From Mesostigma viride (Eukaryota; Streptophyta; Mesostigmatophyceae; Mesostigmatales; Mesostigmataceae): 62,000 bases of DNA. The notes under the pieces were generated by a model, which was given only the letters and a program-made list of their open reading frames with translations, made no database searches and was not told where the DNA came from. Position numbers and translations under genes: made by a program. The DNA is taken from assembly GCA_009746045.1 (NCBI GenBank), contig RPFO01000131.1:381551-443550 (forward strand), written 5' to 3'. Below, in pieces: positions 19,201-29,225 of the stretch; the first letter of the stretch is position 1; every line of letters starts with the position of its first letter.

Positions 19201-19698
19201 ATGGATCTGAAACAGGCCTATCCCAGCGAGTTTCGCGAGACATCTCACGCTCTCCCAGCCATCCAGGTCAAGGAAAAGGAGGCGCCGAAGAGCTCGTACC
19301 AGCGCAAATTCGAGAGGCGAGAGCTCGTTCTTAACGTGGCGACGCTCGTCAGATACTTGACGGGCGCGCGTCTATCCACGAAAATCCACGAGAGAATGAC
19401 GGAATTCGTGCGAGGGTGCGGCTATGACGGGGAACTCCCGCCCACGCATACAGGGATTGGGCACGAGTGTCGACAGAGGTTGATGAGCATCATAGCGACG
19501 AAACGCAAGCCTCGCAACCCTCCTCCTCCGCCCCGCTCGCCTCGTCCCCCGAAAGTTAGAAAAGAAAAAGTCCCCAATACCCCCAAGAAACGCGGAAGGC
19601 CTGCTGGGTCCAAGGACACAAAACCGAGAACTCATAACGTTGACCCCGCGACGGGTCTCCCGCGGACGTGGGGCAGGCCGAAGAAATCTAAATTGTAA
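19201..19698 (+). CDS. PLV AT-hook protein, 165 aa
   Basis: Starting at the ATG at 19201 (an upstream in-frame ATG at 19186 adds five residues). The N-terminal 95 residues look globular and mostly helical. The C-terminal 70 residues are Pro/Lys/Arg rich and contain two AT-hook-like cores (K-R-G-R-P and W-G-R-P-K-K). It lies just downstream of the packaging ATPase, so a role in DNA condensation or packaging is a reasonable guess. I do not recognise the N-terminal domain. Confidence 0.65.
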   Translation: MDLKQAYPSEFRETSHALPAIQVKEKEAPKSSYQRKFERRELVLNVATLVRYLTGARLSTKIHERMTEFVRGCGYDGELPPTHTGIGHECRQRLMSIIATKRKPRNPPPPPRSPRPPKVRKEKVPNTPKKRGRPAGSKDTKPRTHNVDPATGLPRTWGRPKKSKL

Positions 19699-19782
19699 AT
19701 TACGCACTTATATAGGACAATTTCCATGGTTTTCTGCTTTAGTGGCCGCGGAAGCTATCGAAGTTAACTTAACCAGGGTCGC

Positions 19783-19848
19783 GTGTCCCACCGACCGAAG
19801 GTCGGTTCCTCCGGCGCGAAAACGCGGGTTCGAACCCCGATGGAGACA
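19783..19848 (+). other. tRNA-like 3' half with B box
   Basis: Contains a stem with a 7-nt loop (ACCGA/TCGGT) and a T-arm-like GCGGGTTCGAACCCCGA with a perfect B-box core (GGTTCGAACCC). A 3' segment TGGAGAC-A could be an acceptor strand, but the 5' partner (GTGTCCC) pairs imperfectly, U33 is missing and the total is too short. This may be a tRNA relic, a pol III signal, or a remnant captured at integration. Confidence 0.35.
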
Positions 19849-19942
19849 AACGAATCGTATTTTTTGCATGATTTAATCTTTTTTAATGAAAACATGCGTT
19901 CAAACCAAAATTAATTTCTTCACGTAGGGTTATAGCATCTAC

Positions 19943-21200
19943 ATGGTTTTGAGGACAGCGGACGAACTTCGCCTGCGACGGGAGGCTCAGGCGAGGTACC
20001 GACAGAAGCACCCCGATAGGGCAGCTCTTCAGGTCATGCGGGCGATGGCTAAGAAAGACAAGTGGGTTCCTACCGAGAAGTGGCTCGAGAAGCACGGGAT
20101 GGACTGCGCGGAGGTCAAGGCGGTTCGCGAAAACGCCGGGCTTCCCGAGCGAGAGTGTAAGTCCGCCGAGACGCAATCTATTCCGCGGGCGCCCAAGAAC
20201 AGATTGTGGACTCTCGCCGAGGTCATGGAGACAGCCGAGAGAGTTCGGCCAGCAACCAGCCGGTAGCCAAAGTGCAGGGAGACAGGACGATAAAGACGGC
20301 CCAAGGCGCTACAGTTCGTCCATCAAACAGTACATCGGACGAGTGGGACAAATCTTGGGTGCGCTCGGGTGCAGCAGGACGGAGCCTGTGACGTGTCTCC
20401 TGGACGTTGGCAAAGTCATACAGACCATTCAGGACATGAAAAGAGGGGACGCGACTGGAGCGAAAACAGCCCGTGCCAATTTAGCGCGGCAATAACGGGA
20501 TCAACAAAATCTTCCCGCCAGCTCGCCAGCTTCCGGCAGAGGTCGTCGAGGCCTACAAGAAGCAGCAAGCGGTGGAGCAGGAGGGGCGAATGGCCGTGGA
20601 CGCTTATGTCAGCGAGCATGTGGCGCCGGAGTACGACTTCAAGACTCTACAGGCGATCCATAAATCCATCAAGGACTCAACTAGCGACGATAAGTGATGG
20701 GGTATCTTACCTGTCTGGCAAGGACTGCCACCGACTCGATATAACTACCATGACGTGAAATTCGTGGACAGCGAAAAAGAGATCGGACCACACGAAAACG
20801 CGTTCATCGTCCCGGAGAACAGGTTTGTGATCCGAAACCATAAGACGGCAAAAGACCTCGGCGCATTGATTTCGTGGTCCCGTCGTCCATGAAAGCGTTC
20901 CGAGAGATCCTCAAATCCCGCTCGTCGAACGGGAAATGGCTCTTCCCATCCACTAGAGGACGAGGACACATGAGCAAGTCCGCGTTTGGCGATAAGTACC
21001 GCGCAACCTACCATGGGATCCTGAACACTCGACGGGCGTTCGTGACGGCGTTCGTCAAGCGGGCGACGTCGGCAGAACGACTCAAGCTGGCGAGAGGAAT
21101 GGCGCATTCCCCGGCGATGGCGATCCGGTACGAGAGAAACGATCAGCCAGACGCCGCGATTCTTGAGAAAGCCAAGAAGATGACCGACGATGACGTTTGA
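19943..21200 (+). pseudogene. PLV tyrosine recombinase, frameshifted
   Basis: The reading is spread over several frames. 19943-20266 gives a charged N-terminal region. The continuation near 20283-20490 in another frame gives a helical core-binding segment. About 20500-20696 continues the helices. 20710-20860 carries the box I arginine motif (L-P-P-T-R-Y-N-Y) and the KTAKDLG strand. 20865-21200 carries box II: the T-R-R-A-F segment, a LARGMAHS helix and the presumed catalytic Tyr in AIRYER. Tyrosine recombinases of this LPPxR type act as integrases in many PLVs and virophages. At least three frame changes or stops interrupt it, so it is inactive as read. A hairpin follows at 21235. It is co-directional with the ATPase and the primase-helicase. 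Confidence 0.8.
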
Positions 21201-21234
21201 CGAATTCTGTGGATATCTGAAATAGATTTGTCGC

Positions 21235-21257
21235 CCTTTAATACTACGTATTAAAGG
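21235..21257. terminator. Perfect hairpin between recombinase and primase
   Basis: Ten-bp arms CCTTTAATAC and GTATTAAAGG enclose a 3-nt loop. It lies 35 bp after the recombinase stop and 130 bp before the primase start, a likely place for a transcription end or processing signal. Function is inferred from position only. Confidence 0.4.
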
Positions 21258-21391
21258 TCCCGGTTTTTCGAGCATCGATAGAGACGAATTGTTTAATTGA
21301 TTAATAAAATACATTTCCATCCAACTGAAAAAATCCAGACTCGTCCAATCAGAAAAAAAAAATCTAAGCATAGTGGTATACAGCTTTGATC

Positions 21392-24300
21392 ATGACCGCG
21401 TCCGTCTACCACGGAGAGAAATGTACCAGAACCGTCCACGGTCGAACGTGGTTTGGTGGGTCGAAAGTCGATGGGAAGGGGCCGAAGGACCGCTGCTCCG
21501 AAGACGCGATAGAAGTCGGGCACTCATACATTGCTGCCCGGGACATCGGGCGCGGACCAAAGGAGTACACTCACTACCGAGACTTCGACGAGTTTGCGGC
21601 GATACGAGAGGAGTGTATGAGAAACGCCAAGACGCGGACACTGAACGAGATTGTACGCCATGACCAGCCGTCGTGGGCATACGTCGATCTCGACGACCGC
21701 ATCGGGAAAGATTGCGAGCGTGTTGATTACCCCAGCCACTTCAAGCGACTGCACGACGCTTATGTGTTTGATGTTCTGGGATTCGAGCCAGAAAAGTTCC
21801 AATACAACATCTCGACGGCGACGCGTGAGAAGGACGATGTCGTGAAGGTGTCCTATCATATCGTAGTCCGGGGGTTGGTACTCGTCGATATCGATGCGAG
21901 ACAATATTGGTGCCAGAGCTTCATCCGCTTTATTCGCGAGCATTTGCTGGACCCCGACTCGTCTCTCTACGTCGACGCCAACATGATGCTGAGTTCCGAG
22001 CACTCCTCGACGTACATGGAGCAAAACATCAAGGAAATGTTGGAGAACCCGGGCGAATATATGACGACAGCGAGATTCAGTTTATGATTGACGATCACAT
22101 CTATGGCAAGATTGGTGCTTCCGAGCCGTCGGAATGCACAAATACGGCGAACGGACCCCCTCGCGGGTCTTCGGATATGCGACGGGTCGGACGACGTTCG
22201 AGAACACGCGGTCATCGTCTACCCTACAACCAACTTGAATGTGCCGAGATAGTGAAGGCGCCCGCTTCGTGGTATGCCCGGGGTGGTTCCGTGTGTAAGA
22301 AAGCGTCACAATACAGCCCTCGCGGTCACGGGGCCGGCAGCGAGCAGGTCGCGAGGTCTATCGAGGCCATGAAAAAGGTATCGCCTGATAGCCGGATCAT
22401 CAATGTCGAGGAACACGCCGGGGAGGACGGCCGAGCGTACTACATGTCCCGCTGGACCGTCGACCCAGTGGTGCCGTGTCTCGTATGCAAGAAGGATCGC
22501 CCCCACAAGAGCGCTGGTCACGGACCGAGGGTGTGCGAGTACTCGGACGGCAGGGTAACCTACTCGTGTTGGAAGAAGGGTCCAAAGCACGCGGTGTGCA
22601 TCATGGACAGGCGCGAGTACGTGGCAGAGAGTGTCCCGTTTGGCGAGCTGTATGTTTGGAGAAGATCCAGCCTTTTGACGTCGACGGATTGGTTGAGTTA
22701 TCAGAGGTCACGACACGGATCACAAAATCACTCATTTCATCCAGTCGAATTGCGGGACTGGCAAGTCGGAGCGTGTTCGTAGATGGTAAATGAGCTTGTC
22801 CACAGGATCCCAGACGTTCGCATACTGTGCATCGTTGCCAATATCAGCCTGTCAAAAGAGGAGGATCGAAACTATAAGAAGCTCGGCGAGATGGGGAAAT
22901 GCTGGATTTGGGAGGATTCTGCGTTCAAGGCTCTGTTTGAAGACCCGAAGTTCCGTCATTACCAAGACAACCGCGGCGGGTATATCAAAGACGACAGGGT
23001 GCTCATCGTGCTGAACTCTATCTTGCGACTGGCCAGCTGTCGTTTTGACGTCGTGATCATGGACGAGATATACAACACACTGACCGCACTATCTGGCATC
23101 CATCTAAAGAACAAGCGTGACGTCATTGCGCGGCTTATCGAGATCATTGAGCGTGCCAAGGTTCTTATAGCGCTAGACGCCACTGTTACCGCGAAGGTTT
23201 ATAATTTCATCGCGTCACATCGACCAGTAGAAGGAATCAGGGCATCTATGAACACGTTTAAGCGCCCTACTAATCGCGTGTTGAAGTGGGTCGACATCGA
23301 TTCTAAGAAGTGCTGGAAGGCGGTCTTCATTGCGGAGATTGTCGGCGAGTGCAGGAGGCGGTTGTCGGCTGGAGAGAAGGTGTTCTGTCCCATGTCAGCG
23401 GCATGGGCTGTTCCAGCCGTGTGCGATGGGTTGAAAGACATGCTAGTTACCAGGAATTGGAAATCGTACACGAAAGACACACCCAAAAAAGACCTGGAAG
23501 ACGGCGCCAACTCGGCGTGGTCGGATCTTGACTTTCTCATCATCTCGCCTACCATCACAGTCGGAGTCTCGTATACTCTGCACACATTCGACAGTATGGT
23601 GGCCGGTTTCATCAACGCGAATCGATATGCTGAGTACACAACGATGCTGCAACAAATGTTTCGCGTCCGTCACCTTTGCAATGGGGAGATGACGATCATC
23701 TACCGAGACTCGACTACCCCACTGTCGAGGTTGGATACAGACTTTGTCCAGATCAGACATAAAACGATCGATACTGAGGCCAAGTTGCTGAACCTGATGG
23801 CCAAAGATAACGCTGACGTGATTGCTTCGTGGGGAGACGACGGCAAAAGAAAGTTTGACCCTAGCTCTCCGCTCCTCAACCTCTACTGCCGCAATCTGCA
23901 AGATGTGGCAGTATCTCGCAGTCACTACAAGTCCAAGCTGATCAGGATGCTAGTCGAGGATTATGGCGTAAAGATGGAAGGGGAGGACGAGAAAGTGGAC
24001 TATACTGACGCCCCACCGCTGCCAGAGCGGGAAGACGCGGACGAGGGGCGCGAGGTTTACATCATGGAGCACGAAGATTACGTCGCACTGAAGGACCGGT
24101 GTGATGCAGGCGAGATTCTTACAGCATTCGAGAAGAAGCTGAAGAATATCTACGAGCTCGCGGAGTTCAGTTACCAGATCCCGCGAGAGTGTAGAGATGA
24201 GGAACTTGCCGGGCTCCTCGAAAAGGATAAATGCCGGACTGTTTACCGAGCGGTCCGGCAGCACTCGCGAGCGACAGAATTGGGCAGGGACAAATACCTT

Positions 24301-24835
24301 GCGAACGTCCTTGAGACAATGAGAAGGACCCATTCGATTTTCGACCTAAGCGAATACAAGACGGGGCGCGACTCGAAGACCCTAGCGGCTGCTATACACC
24401 TACTGGAGGGCAGCGGAATAGAGGATTTCGTCCTAGATCGCGAGAGTGCCAGGACCATGACGATCCCACGCGACAAGGCAATCGAGCTTGGGAATAAGAT
24501 CGACCGTGAGATAATGGAGCATCAAACATTCATGCGTGCAGTGTTTGGGTATAGAAGTTCTAAGGGCGAAGGGGGGAGCTGGGACGCTGAGCTTTGCACA
24601 GTGTGCGAGTCTTCTCAATATCATACTAGGGAGCACACTCAACATTTCAGCGAATGGCGTGTGCACAGAGGAATCATAAGAAGGACCAGGACCTAGACAT
24701 ATCAAAGGTTGACGTCCTCGACTTCTGCGAGAGGTACCAGCCTGGCTGGTGGGGTAACGAGACAGAGCTAGATTCACTACGCCACCACGACGAGACGTGT
24801 AGTGGTATGGACGAGGGGTATAATTTTAAATAGAT
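21392..24835 (+). pseudogene. PLV primase fused to UL9-like superfamily 2 helicase, frameshifted
   Basis: The gene starts at the ATG at 21392. The first part (21392-22087) has archaeo-eukaryotic primase signatures: Y-V-D-L-D-D with the catalytic Asp pair at residues 99/101, and a VSYHIVVRG strand with His at about 156. A middle part in shifted frames contains a FRxxGMHKYGERTPSR-like segment and a Cys/His zinc-binding motif (C-L-V-C...H...C) resembling herpesvirus UL52-type primases. Walker A (C-G-T-G-K-S) lies at about 22754-22772 in a third frame. The long ORF 22783-24696 then has a DEIY Walker B, an LDAT motif III, SPTITVGVSY motif V and QQMFRVR motif VI, as in UL9-like origin-binding helicases. 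A further shift leads to a tail ending at about 24835. This is the replication protein of the element, broken by at least four frameshifts. Confidence 0.8.
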
Positions 24836-24912
24836 CCTCGTTCCGTCGCGTCTCGTGTTATATGGTTAGATATTATTCACAGGGCGTCGTCAGCAGTCGT
24901 CCGATTGCTCGA
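24836..24912. other. Short spacer before the right terminal repeat
   Basis: 77 bp between the end of the helicase reading and the inner inverted repeat. No signal is seen other than AT-rich sequence at its start. Confidence 0.4.
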
Positions 24913-25033
24913 GTTGGTGTGTGGCGTGGTTTGCTTGTGGGTTGGGATTTTGTGAGAGAGGGGGGAAAATTGGCCAGAGAAAGTATAGTACTTATATCAA
25001 ATTATCTGGCCAATTTTCCCCCATATGAGAACC
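24913..25033. repeat. PLV inner terminal inverted repeat with hairpin, right
   Basis: Reverse complement of 6132-6252 with several substitutions and small gaps. The same 18-bp arms (24961-24978 and 25005-25022) flank an AT-rich loop, so both ends of the element can fold. Confidence 0.93.
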
Positions 25034-25439
25034 TCTCCCCGCGTATTGACGAGTTTGTTGGTGGTTTGTGACGGATGCCAGAATTTTGGTGACATCTAAC
25101 GCCCTTTGACCCATTGAGCCTTAAGGCTGGCGAGGGTCTGGAAGTAATAGCTAACCATTGACGCGTGTCAGTAAAAATTCCAAGTGAGTGCAAGGTGTTC
25201 AGTGGAAGATAAAGTCAGTGAACCGCCTGTCAAACCCAGCGCCGCGCCGGCACCGAGGAAATTTTGTTATAAGCCGCGTTTACCACCGCCCTTAGACTGC
25301 CGTCAGCCACCGACAAACACGTGACACTCACGCAGCCCTGGTCGATGCAAGCGGACGTAACGTGACCTTGCATAAAATTTTGATATGATGGAATGCATTA
25401 TGAACCAACCTGCATTCTAGTGAATGCTAACAGATAGCC
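25034..25439. other. Diverged right terminal repeat and leader of the 188-aa gene
   Basis: 25034-25185 aligns weakly, inverted, with 5976-6131. 25186-25439 has no counterpart on the left. The blocks GGCGAGGGTCTGGAAG (25125-25140) and GGCAAGGGTCTGGAG (26173-26187) are similar and in the same direction, so this side may have gained about 1 kb by duplication or insertion. Confidence 0.5.
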
Positions 25440-26006
25440 ATGGCGTCACGAAATGCTGGGCCGTGTGAGAAAGCGCTTGCGCTTTTAGGGAAAACACTTG
25501 ACGAAATTTGTGACAAGCAAACGGCAATCGAAAACAAGCTTTCTCGCCTGTCTGAACAATTAGAAGGCATTGTCGCACCGTCTGGCGAGGCCGGTGATTA
25601 CTCGCCGACCTGCGAGGTGCTAAAAGTCCACGATGCTGCTTACGATGCCGTTGACAGGAAAACTCCAAAGGTCCTTGTCGAATGGGTCTACGAAAAGGGG
25701 TCAACCAAGCCGAGGAAGCTCGAAGAACGGTGCGAATGGAAACGCCTTGACGAATGCGCTGATTGCGTAGACAAGGTCGAGGATTTCATGAAAACTTTCC
25801 AGAAGTCGAAGCACCAGCCCGGAATCTCCGCTTTCTCCCTCATCAACGCGTGGTCAGATGCCAAGAGAGGGTTTCCAGCATACAAGAGCGGGTCAAACGA
25901 CAAGAAACGGGAGCTCGACGAGAATGAGAACGAGAACGACTTCGCCAACAAGAGGCAGAACCTCGCACTTGGGTCGCAGCAATCAGGCTACACAGCTAAT
26001 GATTGA
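25440..26006 (+). CDS. Hypothetical protein in the right PLV arm, 188 aa
   Basis: Intact frame from an ATG. Residues 8-48 are heptad-like and probably form a coiled coil; residues 75-120 are mixed and contain three cysteines; the tail (from 150) is strongly charged with a possible bipartite nuclear localisation signal (KKRE...NKRQ). No family is recognised. It lies outside the inner but inside the outer inverted repeat, a place without an equivalent on the left. It may be a late-acquired cargo gene of the virus. It runs away from the replication block, in the same direction. Confidence 0.55.
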   Translation: MASRNAGPCEKALALLGKTLDEICDKQTAIENKLSRLSEQLEGIVAPSGEAGDYSPTCEVLKVHDAAYDAVDRKTPKVLVEWVYEKGSTKPRKLEERCEWKRLDECADCVDKVEDFMKTFQKSKHQPGISAFSLINAWSDAKRGFPAYKSGSNDKKRELDENENENDFANKRQNLALGSQQSGYTAND

Positions 26007-26222
26007 GCACGCCCCCCTTTCATGGGTTGCCTGATCTGATACGAACTTGCTTGGTTGTATTACGACACTGTTAGCAACTTCGATATCAATCAAACCCTGG
26101 CCTAGCTTTCCAAGGGCCGTGACGACTCTCAGCCTGACAATGAAATGAGCCATATTACCATTTGAGTCAATATTGGCAAGGGTCTGGAGTCACATCTGAG
26201 ACATGCTTGAGTAAATAAATAT
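26007..26222. other. Tail of the asymmetric right arm
   Basis: AT-rich, no reading frame of note. Contains the second copy of the GGGTCTGGA block (26180-26188) and leads directly into the outer inverted repeat. Confidence 0.4.
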
Positions 26223-26318
26223 GAAATCCAATATTTTATCACTCAATTTATCACTAAATCATCATCACTCAAGAATGGCTCCCCGGTACCCCACACGGCC
26301 CTATCACTCAATGAGTGG
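26223..26318. repeat. PLV outer terminal inverted repeat, right
   Basis: Perfect reverse complement of 5880-5975. Followed by CTATATATATTCATCAG, the TA-rich joint at which the next retrotransposon copy begins. Confidence 0.93.
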
Positions 26319-26326
26319 CTATATAT

Positions 26327-28107
26327 ATTCATCAGATGCCGGACACCACCGCGGCTCTGCTGGCACTGCAGACCGCGGTGGCCGACATCAACCTCCAGTT
26401 GACCCTGGCCAAGTGCGCGGTGTACTCGCCCCAAGGTGATTGCTCCGGCTTTCCGCCCCAGCTCTTGGGCCGGGACGAGCGCCTCCATGGGTTGGATGTC
26501 CTCGGCGTTCCGGTTGGCGACCCCGCGTTTGTCATCGATGCTCTGCGGGCCGCCCTCGAGGCACGCACTGAGGTACTGCCCTTGATTGCGCGCCTTCATG
26601 ATTCGCAGACCAAGGGTCTGCTTCTGTGGTTTTGCGCTCACCCTCGCGTCGTTCACTGGCTCCGGGGCGCTCTTCCGGCTCAGGTCCGGCTGGCCGCCGA
26701 GGGCCACGACGAACGCATCCAGTCGGCCTTGGCGCAGCTGGTCCCGGGCCCCGACCTCCCGCCACATGCTATTCGCATTGCCTCCCTGCCTGCACGGATG
26801 GGTGGCTGCGGTCTGACTCGTGCCGCTCGGCTGGCCCCAGCAGCATTTTTGGGCTCCGTCGCTCAGTCGTGGGCGGAAAGCTGCCGGCTCCTGCCCCTTT
26901 TGGCTACGGCAGCGCCTGACCTCCTGGACCCCAGCAGCCCTTTGCCCTTCGTCACCGCCATCCAGGAGGCCTATGCTGAGATCCAGCAGGCCTGTTCTCC
27001 CGTCCGTGCTGCTCAGGCGGTACAGCGCCACCTCCCTCGCGGCACTCCCTCGGTCGCCTCCGTTCAATCTCCCGCCGCATTCCCTGCTCGATCGCGTCAT
27101 CGATAAACACCAGAAAACCTACGCGGGTATTCTGCACACGGCTGATTGGATTGCTCTTTTCGCGGACCTCAACGCCCAGGGACGTGCGTGGCTGTTCTCG
27201 CTTTCCTTGCGGAGTGTGGGCTCGGCGTACCTTCGTGCTCTTCCCATGGCCCCCCCATTCGCCTTGGCTCCCAGCCACTACTCGGTGGCGCTCCGGCACC
27301 AGCTATTTGCCCCGCAGCCTCTTGTTCCGGCCGGGCGGCCTTGTGGTAGCTGTGGGCAGCCGCTGGATCCCACGGGGACTCACTACCTTGCCTGCATGGG
27401 GGGCCAACAGAATCAGAATTGGTATTTGTATTTGCACACTGTCCTCCTGACGGTGGTGCTCGCCATGATTCGGTCGGTCTTCCCCCACGCGAACATCCGG
27501 TCCGAGGATGCGGATGGCGCTGCCTTCTATTCCCCCAACCACCGGCCTGACATCGTGGTGCTGGACTTTGAGGGGGGTGGCCGGCATCTGCTTATTGACG
27601 TTTCGGTGGCGCGGCCCTTGGCTCTTAGCCACGTGGCTGGGGCCTCCCTCACGGCAGGTTACACGGCGGACCGGGCGGAGCGGGCCAAGCTCCTGGCCTA
27701 CGGCGACGTCGGGCACCATCGTGTGGTGCCCTTTGTCCTGGAGGAGTTTGGGGCCATGGGGCCCCTGACCTCCGCCTTCTTCAAGGAGTGTTGCCGGCTC
27801 CGGGAGGACCGGCTGGACCTGGAGGGCCAGCGGGCCCCATGGTCGGCGCGGACCTGGACGTCATATTGGCGTCAGCGCTTGTCGGTGGCGCTGACTCGGG
27901 CCATGGCTGACATCATGCTCCGCCGTACGCGGGCTGATTTTGCGGTGCAGCAGGGCTATTAGGTTCCTCCCGTTAGGCGTTTCCATTGGTCTTATCGTAG
28001 TATAGAGCTTTGACATGGCTCTGTATATAGGTTTATAGCTGGGCGTTTGCTTTGGTTTGAGTGATTTCACTCTGTTGTAAGTAATTATATTTTTAATATA
28101 TATTCAT
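26327..28107 (+). mobile_element. REL-type non-LTR retrotransposon, longest family A copy
   Basis: 5'-truncated copy carrying the C-terminal part of the polyprotein. 26339-27106 encodes the segment after the RT core (thumb-like). After a 4-bp insertion at about 27088-27093 (TCGATC, where the 37221 copy has TC) the frame continues to the stop at 27960-27962. It contains a C-x2-C-x8-H-x3-C knuckle (27342-27395) and the restriction-like endonuclease motif R-P-D...I-D-V-S-V (about 27543-27606), the layout of R2/CRE-like elements that cut a specific target and prime reverse transcription. A UTR follows, ending in GTAAGTAATTATATTTTTAATATATA. The RT catalytic core itself is missing. Confidence 0.85.
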
Positions 28108-28114
28108 CAGTGGC

Positions 28115-28810
28115 TATATCAGAATTGGTATTTGTATTTGCACACTGTCCTCCTGACGGTGGTGCTCGCCATGATTCGGTCGGTTTTCCCCCACGCGAAC
28201 ATCCGGTCCGAGGATGCGGATGGCGCTGCCTTCTATTCCCCCAACCACCGGCCTGACATCGTGGTGCTGGACTTTGAGGGGGGTGGCCGGCATCTGCTTA
28301 TTGACGTTTCGGTGGCGCGGCCCTTGGCTCTTAGCCACGTGGCTGGGGCCTCCCTCACGGCAGGTTACACGGCGGACCGGGCGGAGCGGGCCAAGCTCCT
28401 GGCCTACGGCGACGTCGGGCACCATCGTGTGGTGCCCTTTGTCCTGGAGGAGTTTGGGGCCATGGGGCCCCTGACCTCCGCCTTCTTCAAGGAGTGTTGC
28501 CGGCTCCGGGAGGACCGGCTGGACCTGGAGGGCCAGCGGGCCCCATGGTCGGCGCGGACCTGGACGTCATATTGGCGTCAGCGCTTGTCGGTGGCGCTGA
28601 CTCGGGCCATGGCTGACATCATGCTCCGCCGTACGCGGGCTGATTTTGCGGTGCAGCAGGGCTATTAGGTTCCTCCCGTTAGGCGTTTCCATTGGTCTTA
28701 TCGTAGTATAGAGCTTTGACATGGCTCTGTATATAGGTTTATAGCTGGGCGTTTGCTTTGGTTTGAGTGATTTCACTCTGGCAGCTGTAAGTAATTATAT
28801 TTTTAATATA
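28115..28810 (+). mobile_element. REL family A copy, 5'-truncated
   Basis: Begins inside the endonuclease region (CAGAATTGGTATTTG) and runs to the family tail; the 28132-28668 frame is open to the normal stop. Its 3' UTR has a 4-bp addition (GGCA or GCAG) before GCTGTAAG near 28780. The joint to the previous copy contains TTCATCAGTGGCTATATC, scraps that resemble the virus end and its flank. Confidence 0.85.
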
Positions 28811-29225
28811 TATATTAAAAATATAATTACTTACAGCAGAGTGAAATCACTCAAACCAAAGCAAACGCCCAGCTATAAACCTATATACAGAGCCATGTCA
28901 AAGCTCTATACTACGATAAGACCAATGGAAACGCCTAACGGGAGGAACCTAATAGCCCTGCTGCACCGCAAAATCAGCCCGCGTACGGCGGAGCATGATG
29001 TCCGCCATGGCCCGAGTCAGCGCCACCGACAAGCGCTGACGCCAATATGACGTCCAGGTCCGCGCCGACCATGGGGCCCGCTGGCCCTCCAGGTCCAGCC
29101 GGTCCTCCCGGAGCCGGCAACACTCCTTGAAGAAGGCGGAGGTCAGGGGCCCCATGGCCCCAAACTCCTCCAGGACAAAGGGCACCACACGATGGTGCCC
29201 GACGTCGCCGTAGGCCAGGAGCTAT
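28811..29225 (-). mobile_element. REL family A copy, inverted
   Basis: Tail-to-tail with the preceding copy: two AATATATAT tails meet at 28800-28820, giving a palindromic joint. The copy extends back only into the endonuclease domain (to GGCCAGGAGCT). Almost identical in sequence to its neighbours. Confidence 0.85.

Larger units (their letters stand above)
5880..26318. mobile_element. Endogenous polinton-like virus (PLV), 20.4 kb
   Basis: The boundaries are the perfect inverted match 5880-5975 against 26223-26318, with a second inverted pair inside (6132-6252 and 24913-25033). Inside are the hallmark PLV genes: double-jelly-roll-like major capsid protein, penton-like minor capsid protein, A32/FtsK packaging ATPase, primase-helicase and tyrosine recombinase, plus a surface Ig/LamG protein. 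Capsid and surface genes run leftward, and packaging and replication genes run rightward from a 40-bp divergent spacer. No protein-primed DNA polymerase B, retroviral-type integrase or adenoviral-type protease was recognised, which argues against a canonical Polinton/Maverick. Capsid, surface protein, recombinase and helicase genes are damaged. The flanks are TA-rich (TATATAA and CTATATATA), compatible with a short TA-type target duplication. Confidence 0.9.

Noticed and set aside
19783-19848. A functional tRNA gene
   Set aside because: Only 66 nt, no D arm, mismatched acceptor and T stems, and no U33.
5880-26318. Canonical Polinton/Maverick or virophage assignment
   Set aside because: No DNA polymerase B, retroviral-type integrase or adenoviral-type protease was recognised, and the helicase is UL9-like, so polinton-like virus is the safer term.
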